Below are positions 6,141-6,147 of a stretch of DNA of 6,147 nt, one piece after another. Every line of letters begins with the position of its first letter. Within the stretch, counting starts at the first letter, position 1. Origin of the DNA: Sphingobacteriia bacterium (GTDB taxonomy: Bacteria > Bacteroidota > Bacteroidia > NS11-12g > UBA955); the NCBI GenBank assembly GCA_021151535.1, contig JAGKXC010000104.1:1-6147 (forward strand). The letters are read 5' to 3'. The position numbers and the translations under genes are program-made. The notes beneath the pieces were generated by a model. The model saw nothing but the letters and a program-made list of their open reading frames with translations. It did no database searches and was not told the DNA's origin.

Positions 6141-6147
6141 TTCCATC
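6133..6147 (+). CDS. Possible start of a downstream gene, cut by the window edge
   Basis: An ATG at 6133 overlaps the last eight bases of the upstream gene in another frame and reads MIDSI to the window edge. Overlapping starts of this type are common in operons, but five codons cannot prove a gene. Confidence 0.18.

Noticed and set aside
1..6147. CRISPR array, tRNA/rRNA, transposase or phage genes
   Set aside because: No regularly spaced repeats, no cloverleaf-like sequence and no recognisable protein of those types was seen on either strand.

Overview
The window is AT-rich and carries five protein genes, all on the + strand, with no RNA gene, CRISPR array, insertion sequence or phage gene that I can see. 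It most resembles a member of the Bacteroidota. The reasons are the 'AQ'-type signal-peptide cleavage sites on the exported proteins (VKA|Q, SCSAQ, MFA|Q), weak or absent Shine-Dalgarno sequences before most starts, a TAnnTTTG-like promoter box before the third gene, and the resemblance (from memory) of the first two genes to uncharacterised protein families common in that phylum. I cannot place it more finely.

Layout. Positions 1-498 encode a cytoplasmic, probably 5'-truncated conserved protein of unknown function. After 62 bp comes a secreted protein of 223 residues (561-1232). A 250-bp gap (1233-1482) has no gene but holds several inverted repeats and a plausible promoter. It leads into the largest gene (1483-3609), a 708-residue polytopic membrane protein with a large predicted periplasmic insert, two Pro/Ala/Met/Asp-rich repeat tracts and an internal lipobox-like sequence. 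That gene ends in a strong intrinsic terminator (3630-3658). Only about 20 bp later starts a 288-residue exported or membrane-anchored protein (3677-4543). After an 85-bp gap with a palindrome and a 9-base direct repeat comes a 503-residue secreted protein (4629-6140) with an acidic, GC-rich low-complexity linker near its C terminus. An ATG overlapping its last codons is open to the window edge and may start a sixth gene.

Function. None of the five genes can be given a biochemical role from sequence alone. Four of the five products are predicted to enter or cross the inner membrane, so the region looks like an envelope-protein neighbourhood. The strong terminator after the third gene argues against one single operon; genes 1-2 and possibly 4-5 could be co-transcribed. 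The most unusual object is the 708-residue membrane protein and its possible internal lipoprotein-type processing site. I see no evidence for a named defence, secretion or metabolic system.
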